NCBI GenBank assembly: GCA_002753155.1
Contig: PDZW01000032.1
Location: 1 to 33,048, forward strand
DNA length: 33,048 nucleotides
Direction: 5' to 3'
Source: Alphaproteobacteria bacterium WMHbin7
Lineage (GTDB): Bacteria > Pseudomonadota > Alphaproteobacteria > Rhodospirillales > WMHbin7
Shown here: in pieces, positions 24,502-33,048 of the stretch
How positions within the stretch are numbered: the first letter of the stretch is position 1
Layout of the letters: the number at the start of each line of letters is the position of its first letter
Translations under genes and position numbers: made by a program
The notes under the pieces: generated by a model
Databases searched by the model: none
Seen by the model: only the letters and a program-made list of their open reading frames with translations
Told to the model about the DNA's origin: nothing

Positions 24502-27500
24502 CTATCCCTGCACTGGGATTTGGACATCCTGAACGCTGACCACCAGATCGACTGCTCCGCTGGAGCTGTGTTCGTAAACCGTATAGCCATCACTCACGAT
24601 GTTTGTGCTTTCATCCCAATCAGCGGCGTCCGTGAACGTAACCGTGTTGCTGATCGCATTATTGCCGATGATGACATGGGTGTAGGAATAGGTTGTGTTT
24701 GCATTGTCCGTATAGCCGATGGTGTCGGTGGATTCGAGCGCTCTGAGGATGTCGAAATTGAGCTTCATCGTGGCCCCGGTAACGCCTGCGCCGAAATCCA
24801 ACTCTTCGAGATTTTCCAGCCGATAGCCTTCCATGCCGCTGGTGAGATCAATGGTGCTGCTGCTAACGCAACCGGCATTGAAAGTCAGCGTATCGAAACC
24901 AGTGCCACCATCGATCAGCTTGAAATCCAGGCTGTCCGCCGAGATCGTATCAATGCCGTCGCCCGCGAAAACCATGTCGTTCGTGGAAATTCCATCGAAC
25001 AGATTGGCCCCCAGCGTGTCGACGATCACGTCAGCGCCAGAACTGCCGCTGAATGAATAATTTGTCAGTGTCGTCATGGTCGCCGCATTGACCGTGAAGT
25101 CCATATCGCCGCTCGAGAAACTGACATCCAGCACCGAGCCATCGGCCAGAAGACGCCCGGTGATGGCATCGAACCATCCCGTGATCGACGCTGTCTCGAT
25201 GACATTGTCAAGGATTGTGCCTGCGTCAGCACCCTGAATGGCATTGCCGATTGCGCCGCCATAAAGGGCCAACGTGGCACTATCCAGCGTGAGAGACCCG
25301 GTGGTGATCAGGCTGAAATGGGCATCGCTGGCCGGGAAGACATCCATCGCCAGCGTACTGCCCTGATCCAGGGTCAAATCCGTAGCCCCCAGATTCAGCG
25401 TGTCGTTGATGGTGGCGCCAGAGTAAACCATCTCGAGGAGACTATCATGCACCAGAAGAGCGGCATTGGTCGTGCCTGTGAAGCTGGCGCTGTTCTCGAT
25501 CTTGAAGTGCGAGCCGGTAACCGACAGAGTGCCCGTACCGTTTCCGTCAAAATCCATGGCGCCATAAAGTGTTACCACATTATCCCGTGTGCCATCGCCC
25601 TGAATTGACAAGGTCCTGCCATCGTAGATTTCGGTATCACCCACCAGGCGCACACTCAGGAAGTTCGTCAGAGAACTGCTGCCCGACACCTCCAAGGAAC
25701 CATAGGCGCCGATCTCGAAAGTGCTGTTGCCGTTGCCATTAAGTGTTGCGGCGTCCAACTCGGCCGTGCTCGCCGCCGCATTGCTGCTGCCGACATAGAC
25801 AGCCAGGGTGTCGAGCGCTACGGCGCCTTCGAAAGCGACACTACCCCCGGCATAGGTGCTGAAACTGTTGCCAACCACATTGCCGGTCAATTCGCAGTTC
25901 TCGATGATCGCAGTGCCGAGATTGACGATATGGCTATTTTCCTGAATGACCCCGAAGGTGCCGCCGGTGACATGCAGCGTGGCTCCGGCATCGATAGTAA
26001 CACCACCGCCCCAGGCTCCGCCGCCGCCCTTCAGCAATGCGTCCTGGCCGACCGTCAGGGTTGCCGTATCGCGCAGATGCAGATCGCCCAGGATATAGGT
26101 GCCGTCAGAGCTCAAGGTAACGCTGTTGCTGCCCCCGATGGAGAAATAAGCCAAGGCGACAGCCACCGAATTCACCGGAGGGACATCCCAGGTCAGATTA
26201 TCGATGCCGAACGAGCCGTTGCCGCCGATCCAGTCGGGCGAATTGGTGACTTCAAGGCTAAGGGTGGCGGATTCGCTGCTATAGGCGGTGCCGGTTCCGA
26301 CAGTGGTCAGGGTGACGACATCCCCCGCCGTGGGCGTGACGCCATAATCGTCATAGGCGGCGTAGGTCAGAGAAACCGTACCCGCAACGGACTCATCCAC
26401 CGGAACAAAGCGCACCTGGTCAAAGCTGGAATTGTAAGTTTCACCCCATACGTCCCACTGGTCGATTTCCAGGATCAAGGCTGTTTGGGTGGCAGCATCA
26501 ACCTTCGTGCTGTCGATCGCAACCCAAACCGGTGTAGCGGCCGAGGAATCGAGGGTGTATTGCCAGACGCCATCGACCGTGCCATCGCCGTTCAGATCGG
26601 CGTCGAAACCGGTGACGGCAATGCCCATGACAGTGCCGCTATCACTCCTAAAGATCCAGGTTTCTTGATACATCGTGAGGTCATCGACACTCCAGGTCAG
26701 GCTGTGCGTGCCTTCCGTCAGGGCATATTCATCCACCTCGACGCCCCACACGGGAGTGACCTGGTCTCCGCCCCATATGTATGGCGGGGCGTTGGCTTGC
26801 CCCACCAGACTGGTCACCACCAGATTGCCGCCAACAAGGGTGAAATCGGCAGCGGTCAGATTCGCCCCATCCAGCGTGATCGTGTAATCGGCAGCACCCA
26901 ACAGCCCCGTGGAATTGAGATAGAGCGTGGTATCGCCCGCATCGATGTCGTAATAGACATTGACGCCCGTCGCCGCGACATCAGCATTGTCGCCGATATC
27001 GATCGCTCCATCGACCAAATCGAAGTCAAGGTCGATCACGTCGCCGATTCCGATATCGGTGATGATCTTGGTGCCGGTGTCCGTGACCGTGTTGAACTTG
27101 AAGGTGTCGCACCCAGCCCCGCCGCTTAGGCTGTCATTGCCAGCCCCGCCGATCAATATGTCGTTGCCAGCACCGCCTTGCAAGGTATCATAACTGGAAC
27201 TGGTGCCCGACACCGCGCCAGAAACGGCCAGTTCGGCTCCGCTCCCAATCAGCGTACCGCTCCAGCCGTTGCCAGAAGAATCGGCAATCGTCGTACTGCC
27301 CGCAGCTTCATCCAGCTTCCAGTAGCCCAGCAATCCCGTCTCGCTTCCTGTAAGCGTGACATCCTTGTAGGCGGTCAGTTCGGCCTCGCTGCGCGCCACG
27401 TTCCAGACGCGCACATCGTCGATCGCCCCGTTCCACAGCGTGTCGCCCCAGCTATAGCCGATGCCCATGCCGATGCCGCTCATGTTGAAAGAGCCGTTTC

Positions 27501-30500
27501 CGCCATCGCTGGCGGCCAGGGCACCGTTGATGAAGACCTTGGAGGTGGTGCCGTCATAGGTGGTGGCGATATGTGTCCACTGGCCGATTGGCACCGACCC
27601 ACCCATCGCTCCCTGATAAAGTTCAAGCTGGCCGTTGCTGTGAACGCCAAACCACAAGCCGTCATTGCCAAATTCGACGACGGTATTCCAGGAGCCAGCA
27701 TAATATGCGCCGTCGAAGCGCACCCAGGCCTCGATGGTGAAGGCGCTCTGGCTGGCTAGCGTAAAATCGCTGACCGTGACGTAGCCGCTATTATTGGTGT
27801 CGAAGGCGCTGCTGCTGGTGCTGGCATTACCGCCTTCACCGCCGATCAGCGTGTCGTTGCCCGCACCGCCCATAAGAATATCGCTGCCGATGCCTCCGGA
27901 AAGCGTGTCGTCTCCCAGCCCGCCGGTCAGAGAATTGTTGGCGCTATCACCGGTGATGTTATCGCCATAGTCCGACCCCTCGATATTCTCGATGCTTTTT
28001 AGCTTGTCTGAAAAAGTGAGGCCGTCGTGGGTAGCCGTGACATAGTTGCTGATGACTTTGGAAAGATCGACCGTAACGCCGGAACCGCCGCCAAGATAGG
28101 CATAGCTGGCCGTATCCGTTCCATCTCCGCCGTCAAACGTGTCATTGCCGCCACTGCCCGAATTTCCGAACCAGTTGCCAAGATTGTTGCCGGTGAGAAG
28201 GTCGCCGCTATAGGCGGTGCCCACCAGTTCCTCGATGCTATCCAGATGAATGGTGCGGGTGCCGACCGTATTCACATCGATGTTGTAGGTTTCGATCGCT
28301 TCGGCATCGCCATTCGTATCCAACGTCACCGTGATGGCGCCGGCGGAATTTAGGAAGGCCGCGGCGTCGTTGCCATCGCCGCCGCTTAAGGTCTGGTCCT
28401 CGCCATGTCCCCAGATCAGATAATCGTTGCCGGAAAGGCCGGAAAGCGTTTCCCCTGCCGTGGTCGAGCCGATGATCACGTCTTTCATGCTGTCCTGGCC
28501 GCTAACGCCCGAGGCCAGATGGATGGTTTCGCTGCCGTCGAAGATCTTGCCGACCGGGGTGCCGTCATACTGACCGACGATCTTGATGGTTCCGCCGTCA
28601 ACGGTGGAGAAGACAAGATCGCTGCCGCTGCGATAGGCCGACGTCAGGGCGTGATCAATGCTCATACCCAGGGCCGCCGTATCCAGATACAGCACATCAG
28701 CGCCACTGGCGTCTTCGATGGTCAGCACATTGCCGGCACCCGGCAGTGTGTTGATCAGATAGACATCGTCGCCAGCCCCGCCTTGCAGTGTATCATTGCC
28801 GCCGCCGCCGGAAAGCGTGTCGGCGCCGTCCGATCCAAGCAGCGTATCTTCGTAAGTGCTGCCAATCACCTTTTGAATGTCGATCAGCACATCCGTCACC
28901 GCAGACATGCCGATGGCCGTGACCGTGGCGGTGGCGGCGGACAGATCGACCGTAACCCCAGCTTCATAGCCGATATAGCTTACCGTGTTGGCGCCGGAAC
29001 CGCCCGCGAAGGTGTGGCCATAAAGCCCGCCCAGAAAGACATCGTCGCCCGAGCCGCCCAGAACCGTTTCGATTTGATAAAGCGTATCGCCGCTGCCGCT
29101 GGCGCGGGTCACCGATGCGCTGCCGTCCTGCAAGGCCAGAACCGAGATTCCAGCCGTGTCCCAGGAGTAATCGGCCGTATCGTCGCCCTCGCCGCCGGTC
29201 AGCCAGTTGCCGCCGGTTCCACCTTGCAAGATATCGTTGCCGTCACCGCCGTTCAGGCTGTTGTTCCCGCTATCGCCGATCAGCGTATCGTCGCCCGATC
29301 CGCCGGTAACGGATTCGATCCCATAAACTTCGTCAGCCCCGATATCGTCGCCCGTGGCCGTGTTGGTCGACAGATCAAGCGTGATTGAAGCCGCAGAGGC
29401 CGCAAAGCTGATCTCGTCCGCACCATCGTCAATTTCCGAATTGCCGCCATAATAGATGTCATCCGCGGCGTCTGCGTCGGCAACGATCGTATCATTGCCC
29501 CAGCCGCCGATGACGGTATCGTTACCGCCGCCGCCACTCAGCCAATCGTCACCAATGTCGGCATAAAGCGTATCGTTGCCCAGGCCGCCCAGCAGGCTGA
29601 AGGTATCGCAGCCAAATCCGCCTTGGATGGTGTCGTCAAACGCGCTGCCGATGGCGACTTCGAAATTGTAAAGCTTATCGACCACCCCATTGTCTTCATA
29701 CGTTCCCGCACTCAGATTGATGGTGAGTCCATTCAGCGCCTCGGCGCCGCTGATCGTATCGGTGCCATCGCCGCCGTCCAGCGTATCGACGCCAGCTCCG
29801 CCAAAGATAAGGTCGCGGCCCAAGCCGCCCAGGATGCTGTCAGCATCAGCCCCACCATAAAGCACATTATTGCCATCGCTGCCGGTGATGCTGTCAGCGC
29901 CAGCGCCGCCAATCACATTCTCGAAACCCGAAAGCGTGTCGTTGCCCGCCCCGCCCATGGCCGTGTCATTGGCCAAATCAATCGTCACGGCGGTCAGTGC
30001 TTCGGCATAGCTGACGGTGTCGGTTCCGGTCATCCAGGCAACGCCGCCCGAGGCGGTGCCTATGGGACCGCCGCTCACGGAATTGTCCAGGGTGGTGCCG
30101 CTGCCCTCGTCGAAATTCCAAAGCCCGACCAAGCCGCTCTCCGATCCCGAAAGATCGGCATGCATGTTGTCCGCAATCTCGGTGGCTGTTCGCACGTCGC
30201 TCCAGACGCGCACGTCGGAGATCTCGCCCTTGAATTCTTCCCACCAGGGATCGTTGGAAGCGCCAATCAGCAGATCCTGTGCATTGAAGCTCCAGGCCGA
30301 GGCTATGGCGACCGAGCCCTCAAATTCGCCATCAATGTAAAGCGCGAGCGTTCCCCCGGCGGCCTGCTCATAGCTGACGGCGATGTGGTGCCACATGCCG
30401 TCGAGAACATCGGTGCCCGAGTAGAGCGTGGCTGCTGTTGCATGGCCGGAGGCAGTCTTGGCGTCGGCGCTGACACGGCCCGTGCTGCCCTGAATGCACA

Positions 30501-33048
30501 GGGTAAGGCCATTGAAGGAGCTCGCGGCATCCGCCCGGGTCATCAAAAGGCCGGGATCGTCCGTGCCGTTGCCGTTGGTTCCCCAATCGCCGCTGGATCT
30601 CATCCAGAGTTCCCAGGTGCCCGAGGCATTGTCGAGGGCCGTGCTGCTGGCCACCGTTACCTTGCCGTCAACGCCGTCAAAACGAAGGCTCTCGCCGCCG
30701 CCGCTCAGAACATCGTCGCCCAGGCCGCCGGAAACGGTGTCGTTGTCGGATCCGCCCCTTACCACATCGTTGCCAGCACCACCCAGCAGCTTGTCGTCGC
30801 CCTTGCCGCCCAGCACCGTGTCGCTGCCCTCGCCGCCGAAAAGCTGATCGGCGCCCGCCCTGCCAAACAAAGTATCGTCGCCTGCCAGGCCCTTAAGGTT
30901 GTCGGCATTGGCCGTGCCTTCCAGCGTATCGTTGCCTGCTCCACCCGCCGAGCCAAAGCCAACAACCTGCTCGCTGGCTGTCGAAATAGCGCCGGTCAGG
31001 GCCGAGCCCGTAAAGCCGCTAAGGCCCGTCGTAACACCGCCCGAAGCCGCCGTATTGATAGCGGTCGCGGCATCGCCTTGCGCCACGATGGCAACGCTGG
31101 AAAGGCCGGACAAAAGGGCGGCGCCTCCGCTGGGATTGGCGGCAAGGGCTGCATCCATGGCGCTGTTCACACCCGCCATAACGCCCGCAGCGGCGCTAAG
31201 GACGGTCGTGTTCACGCTAACCACGTTGCCCGTGGCCGTATTGAGGTTGCTGACCGAGGTTGAAATCAGCGAGGTCAGCTTGGTCGCATTGGTCAGATCG
31301 ACCACCGTTCCGTTCGCCGCCTCGGTGGCCAGGGCCTTCAAGACCGCCGTGGCGGCATCGGTTTCGGAAATTCCAGAACCGCCCGCACCCTGCAAAAGGG
31401 CGGTCATCTGGGTCACCATGTTTTGAATTTGAACGGCGGCCTTCATCACATTGGCCGCCGTGCTGGCGGTGGCGGAATCAAGCGAGGCCGAGACGGGATC
31501 AAAGCTGGTCAGGCTGACCCCGCTGGAGAATCCCAGCATGGTTGCCAGATTTGCCGAGGCCTCGGCTTCCGTGGAACCCGCATCGATCATCTCTTGCATG
31601 ACCGAGGTCAGGGGGGTGATCACGGTCGATCCGGACGGCGCCTTCAAGACACCCGTCAGAGCGGCACCCGTGGAAATATCCGTACCCCCCATCACCACCA
31701 GTGTGCCCGTGGTGTCATCGCTGGACAGCGAGAAATTGCCCGATGAGTCGGTCGTGGTCCATTCCTCGTCGGCATCCAGGGTCGAATCGCCGTCGAGATC
31801 GAGGAAGACCGTGCCGCCCGAGATGTAACCGTCAACCGCCTTGCCGGAAAAGCTGTTGGTGACAACGGTCGTGGTCGGCGTTTTATCCGCCTCGACGACT
31901 TTGGTTGCCTCCTCCTGCTGGGCCGCCAACTCTTCGGCAGCCTGCTGGGCCGCCAGGTCTGCCGCCGCCTGCTGGGCCGCCAGCAACGCCGCCGCCTGCT
32001 GAGCTGCCAAAGCTGCCGCCGCCTGCTGGGCCGCCAAAGCCGCCGCCGCTTGCTGCGCCGCCAGAATCTGCGCTTGAACGGCGGCCTGTTGGGCGGCTTG
32101 AGCCGCCGCCGCTTGGGCGGCCTGCTGGGCTGCCTGCTGCGCTGCCTGCTGGGTGGCCTGCTCGGATGCCGAGGAATGCATATCTTGCTGCTGAGCACCT
32201 TGGCCCTGACCATGCTCGCCGCTCTGGCGGCCCCGCTCGCCGTCCTGCGACTGATTTCCCGAAGGCGTGTTCAGCCCGCGCGTACCGCTGCCGGAAAATG
32301 TCGTATTGGTCAGAATGCCGGTCTGCTGCGCCACCCGCCCTGCCGCTTCCAGCGCCTGATCGGTCGATGCTCCTTGCGACTTGGCTTCGCCAAAAGCCTG
32401 CGAAGCCGCCATGGCCGCCAGCAATGCCGCTGCTACCGGCTTGCCTTGTTCGACCGCGCTTAAGATGGCGGCCTGGGCGGCGGCGGCGAAGCGCGCATCC
32501 ACACCCTGCGCCAAGGCACTGCTGCCCTGACCCTGAGCGCCTTGCGACTGAAACATGCCCTCGACCGTGCCTGAAGGCGCATTTGCGCCAGCGCCCTGGC
32601 CCTGTGCCCCTTGTCCCTGAGCGCCCTGACCTTGCTGCTGGCCTTGCTGCTGGCCTTGCTGCTGGCCCTGCGCCTCGCCCGAAGCGCCACCAGCCCCTGG
32701 CTGCCCCTGCGCCCCTTGTCCCTGAGCCCCCTGCTGGCCCTGCTGCTGTCCCGGCTGTCCCTGCGCCTCGCCGGGTGTGCCGTTGGCCCCTTGCTGTCCC
32801 TGCGCACCTTGTTGCTGGCCTTGCTGGAAGGCCTGCATCAGAATCTGCTCGGCCGCCGACTTGGCCGCCGAAGGGGCCGCAGCATTCGAAACCGCGCTCA
32901 GAACCTCGCGAAAGCTGTTGGCGATCTGGCCTTGATTGACCAGCACCACATTCGAGGGAACCGAGAAGAAATTCGACACATGCACAGCGCCGAAGCTTTG
33001 ATTGTTGGTGGTGGTGCCGGTCGCCGTGGTGATGCTGAATTCGCCGGT
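24502..33048 (-). CDS. Giant RTX/LamG repeat protein, 5' end outside the window
   Basis: At least 2848 residues; the frame is open through the right edge, so the true start is not visible (the GTG at 32985 is only the first in-window start-like codon; the residues before it read GEFSITTATGTTTNNQSFGA). Numbering from 32985: a Gly/Gln tract (54-134), an Ala/Gln helical tract (276-357), an EF-hand-like FLDLDGDSTLDADEEW (about 390-405) domain, and RTX nonapeptides GGxGxDxLx in blocks from about 680 to 1970, interrupted by two LamG/concanavalin-type domains (about 765-985 and 1725-1915, each with MWHHIAVSY or QWTHIATTY and ISDVRVWSD or IDDVRVWNV). A beta-helix-like region (about 2290-2700) and a C-terminus ending GYTVYEHSSSGAVDLVV follow, consistent with type I secretion. 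Probably a calcium-dependent surface adhesin or S-layer-like protein; no toxin or enzyme motif is seen. Confidence 0.88.
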   Translation of the reverse strand, partial: TGEFSITTATGTTTNNQSFGAVHVSNFFSVPSNVVLVNQGQIANSFREVLSAVSNAAAPSAAKSAAEQILMQAFQQGQQQGAQGQQGANGTPGEAQGQPGQQQGQQGAQGQGAQGQPGAGGASGEAQGQQQGQQQGQQQGQGAQGQGAQGQGAGANAPSGTVEGMFQSQGAQGQGSSALAQGVDARFAAAAQAAILSAVEQGKPVAAALLAAMAASQAFGEAKSQGASTDQALEAAGRVAQQTGILTNTTFSGSGTRGLNTPSGNQSQDGERGRQSGEHGQGQGAQQQDMHSSASEQATQQAAQQAAQQAAQAAAAQAAQQAAVQAQILAAQQAAAALAAQQAAAALAAQQAAALLAAQQAAADLAAQQAAEELAAQQEEATKVVEADKTPTTTVVTNSFSGKAVDGYISGGTVFLDLDGDSTLDADEEWTTTDSSGNFSLSSDDTTGTLVVMGGTDISTGAALTGVLKAPSGSTVITPLTSVMQEMIDAGSTEAEASANLATMLGFSSGVSLTSFDPVSASLDSATASTAANVMKAAVQIQNMVTQMTALLQGAGGSGISETDAATAVLKALATEAANGTVVDLTNATKLTSLISTSVSNLNTATGNVVSVNTTVLSAAAGVMAGVNSAMDAALAANPSGGAALLSGLSSVAIVAQGDAATAINTAASGGVTTGLSGFTGSALTGAISTASEQVVGFGSAGGAGNDTLEGTANADNLKGLAGDDTLFGRAGADQLFGGEGSDTVLGGKGDDKLLGGAGNDVVRGGSDNDTVSGGLGDDVLSGGGESLRFDGVDGKVTVASSTALDNASGTWELWMRSSGDWGTNGNGTDDPGLLMTRADAASSFNGLTLCIQGSTGRVSADAKTASGHATAATLYSGTDVLDGMWHHIAVSYEQAAGGTLALYIDGEFEGSVAIASAWSFNAQDLLIGASNDPWWEEFKGEISDVRVWSDVRTATEIADNMHADLSGSESGLVGLWNFDEGSGTTLDNSVSGGPIGTASGGVAWMTGTDTVSYAEALTAVTIDLANDTAMGGAGNDTLSGFENVIGGAGADSITGSDGNNVLYGGADADSILGGLGRDLIFGGAGVDTLDGGDGTDTISGAEALNGLTINLSAGTYEDNGVVDKLYNFEVAIGSAFDDTIQGGFGCDTFSLLGGLGNDTLYADIGDDWLSGGGGNDTVIGGWGNDTIVADADAADDIYYGGNSEIDDGADEISFAASAASITLDLSTNTATGDDIGADEVYGIESVTGGSGDDTLIGDSGNNSLNGGDGNDILQGGTGGNWLTGGEGDDTADYSWDTAGISVLALQDGSASVTRASGSGDTLYQIETVLGGSGDDVFLGGLYGHTFAGGSGANTVSYIGYEAGVTVDLSAATATVTAIGMSAVTDVLIDIQKVIGSTYEDTLLGSDGADTLSGGGGNDTLQGGAGDDVYLINTLPGAGNVLTIEDASGADVLYLDTAALGMSIDHALTSAYRSGSDLVFSTVDGGTIKIVGQYDGTPVGKIFDGSETIHLASGVSGQDSMKDVIIGSTTAGETLSGLSGNDYLIWGHGEDQTLSGGDGNDAAAFLNSAGAITVTLDTNGDAEAIETYNIDVNTVGTRTIHLDSIEELVGTAYSGDLLTGNNLGNWFGNSGSGGNDTFDGGDGTDTASYAYLGGGSGVTVDLSKVISNYVTATHDGLTFSDKLKSIENIEGSDYGDNITGDSANNSLTGGLGDDTLSGGIGSDILMGGAGNDTLIGGEGGNASTSSSAFDTNNSGYVTVSDFTLASQSAFTIEAWVRFDGAYYAGSWNTVVEFGNDGLWFGVHSNGQLELYQGAMGGSVPIGQWTHIATTYDGTTSKVFINGALAASDGGNGSFNMSGIGMGIGYSWGDTLWNGAIDDVRVWNVARSEAELTAYKDVTLTGSETGLLGYWKLDEAAGSTTIADSSGNGWSGTLIGSGAELAVSGAVSGTSSSYDTLQGGAGNDILIGGAGNDSLSGGAGCDTFKFNTVTDTGTKIITDIGIGDVIDLDFDLVDGAIDIGDNADVAATGVNVYYDIDAGDTTLYLNSTGLLGAADYTITLDGANLTAADFTLVGGNLVVTSLVGQANAPPYIWGGDQVTPVWGVEVDEYALTEGTHSLTWSVDDLTMYQETWIFRSDSGTVMGIAVTGFDADLNGDGTVDGVWQYTLDSSAATPVWVAIDSTKVDAATQTALILEIDQWDVWGETYNSSFDQVRFVPVDESVAGTVSLTYAAYDDYGVTPTAGDVVTLTTVGTGTAYSSESATLSLEVTNSPDWIGGNGSFGIDNLTWDVPPVNSVAVALAYFSIGGSNSVTLSSDGTYILGDLHLRDTATLTVGQDALLKGGGGAWGGGVTIDAGATLHVTGGTFGVIQENSHIVNLGTAIIENCELTGNVVGNSFSTYAGGSVAFEGAVALDTLAVYVGSSNAAASTAELDAATLNGNGNSTFEIGAYGSLEVSGSSSLTNFLSVRLVGDTEIYDGRTLSIQGDGTRDNVVTLYGAMDFDGNGTGTLSVTGSHFKIENSASFTGTTNAALLVHDSLLEMVYSGATINDTLNLGATDLTLDQGSTLAMDVFPASDAHFSLITTGSLTLDSATLALYGGAIGNAIQGADAGTILDNVIETASITGWFDAITGRLLADGSVLDVSFSSGDMDFTVNAATMTTLTNYSFSGSSGADVIVDTLGANLFDGISTNDMVFAGDGIDTISADSLDFKLIDGGTGFDTLTFNAGCVSSSTIDLTSGMEGYRLENLEELDFGAGVTGATMKLNFDILRALESTDTIGYTDNANTTYSYTHVIIGNNAISNTVTFTDAADWDESTNIVSDGYTVYEHSSSGAVDLVVSVQDVQIPVQG
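31915..32160 (-). repeat. 27-bp tandem repeats coding an Ala/Gln helix in the RTX gene
   Basis: The protein reads LAAQQAAAA in about six consecutive, slightly varied nine-residue units (last residues AA, AA, AL, AD, EE), preceded by shorter QQAAQQAA units. The DNA is built from GCCGCCCAGCAGG-type blocks. It predicts a long amphipathic alpha-helix or coiled coil and is a likely site of copy-number change. Confidence 0.8.
32584..32826 (-). repeat. Gly/Gln low-complexity tandem repeats in the RTX gene
   Basis: Eighty-one residues made almost only of Gly, Gln and Ala, including GQQQGQQQGQQQGQ and GAQGQGAQGQGAG, encoded by repeated 12-bp and 9-bp units. Two longer copies of a GEAQGQ-containing unit (around residues 72 and 103) suggest duplication. 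Expected to be flexible and disordered. Confidence 0.8.

Noticed and set aside
25930-31426. Long plus-strand open frames opposite the RTX gene (including one of 546 codons)
   Set aside because: They are mirror frames of the biased, repetitive RTX codons; they have no ribosome sites or recognisable domains.
24502-33048. RTX cytolysin (pore-forming toxin)
   Set aside because: There is no hydrophobic pore-forming region or acylation site visible; the LamG domains and long repeats fit an adhesin-type protein better.

Overview
The window looks like chromosome of an alphaproteobacterium, most likely Rhodospirillales (Magnetospirillum-like). Grounds: high-GC coding sequence; DUF1150 next to an Hsp20 gene; a CarD regulator beside a metallophosphoesterase; a zf-CHCC (NDUFS6-like) protein; and a bamD-recN-ligA operon. 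The assignment is inferred from protein families, not from a database match.

Layout. (1) 1-3245, all minus strand: a metallophosphoesterase cut by the left edge, carD, a 7Fe ferredoxin (fdxA), a TerC-family membrane protein, a PCu(A)C copper chaperone and a DUF2946 protein. (2) 3453-4910: two type II toxin-antitoxin operons in tandem, a DUF4258 toxin with an HTH antitoxin and then brnT/brnA. Both have promoters that put the start codon at or very near the transcript 5' end. (3) 5069-8764: tRNA-Phe(GAA) with a terminator; a small hypothetical gene; DUF952-pyrD-HAD packed as an operon; and, convergent to it, hsp20-DUF1150. The hsp20 leader folds into three consecutive hairpins, the last of which can pair with the Shine-Dalgarno sequence, as in a ROSE-type RNA thermometer. 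(4) 8900-12700: a polytopic membrane protein divergent from an exported formylglycine-generating-enzyme-like protein that lacks the catalytic cysteines, then an unusual AMIN plus outer-membrane beta-barrel protein. (5) 12936-15536: aminopeptidase P carrying an in-frame palindromic insertion, overlapping convergently with a cytochrome b561-type gene preceded by a tiny His-rich exported protein. (6) 15602-23242: ligA, recN and bamD on the minus strand; divergent from them a small zinc protein and polA. (7) 23339-33048: a CHAP-domain exported protein, a terminator, a dense cluster of inverted repeats, and a giant RTX/LamG protein of at least 2848 residues whose 5' end lies beyond the right edge.

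Functional themes: DNA replication and repair (polA, ligA, recN), the envelope (BamD, AMIN-barrel, CHAP, RTX adhesin), metal and redox handling (PCu(A)C, DUF2946, TerC, ferredoxin, cytochrome b561) and stress response (Hsp20, CarD, toxin-antitoxin). The most unusual items are the palindromic element inside pepP, the hsp20 leader, the inverted-repeat cluster next to the RTX gene, and the RTX protein itself.
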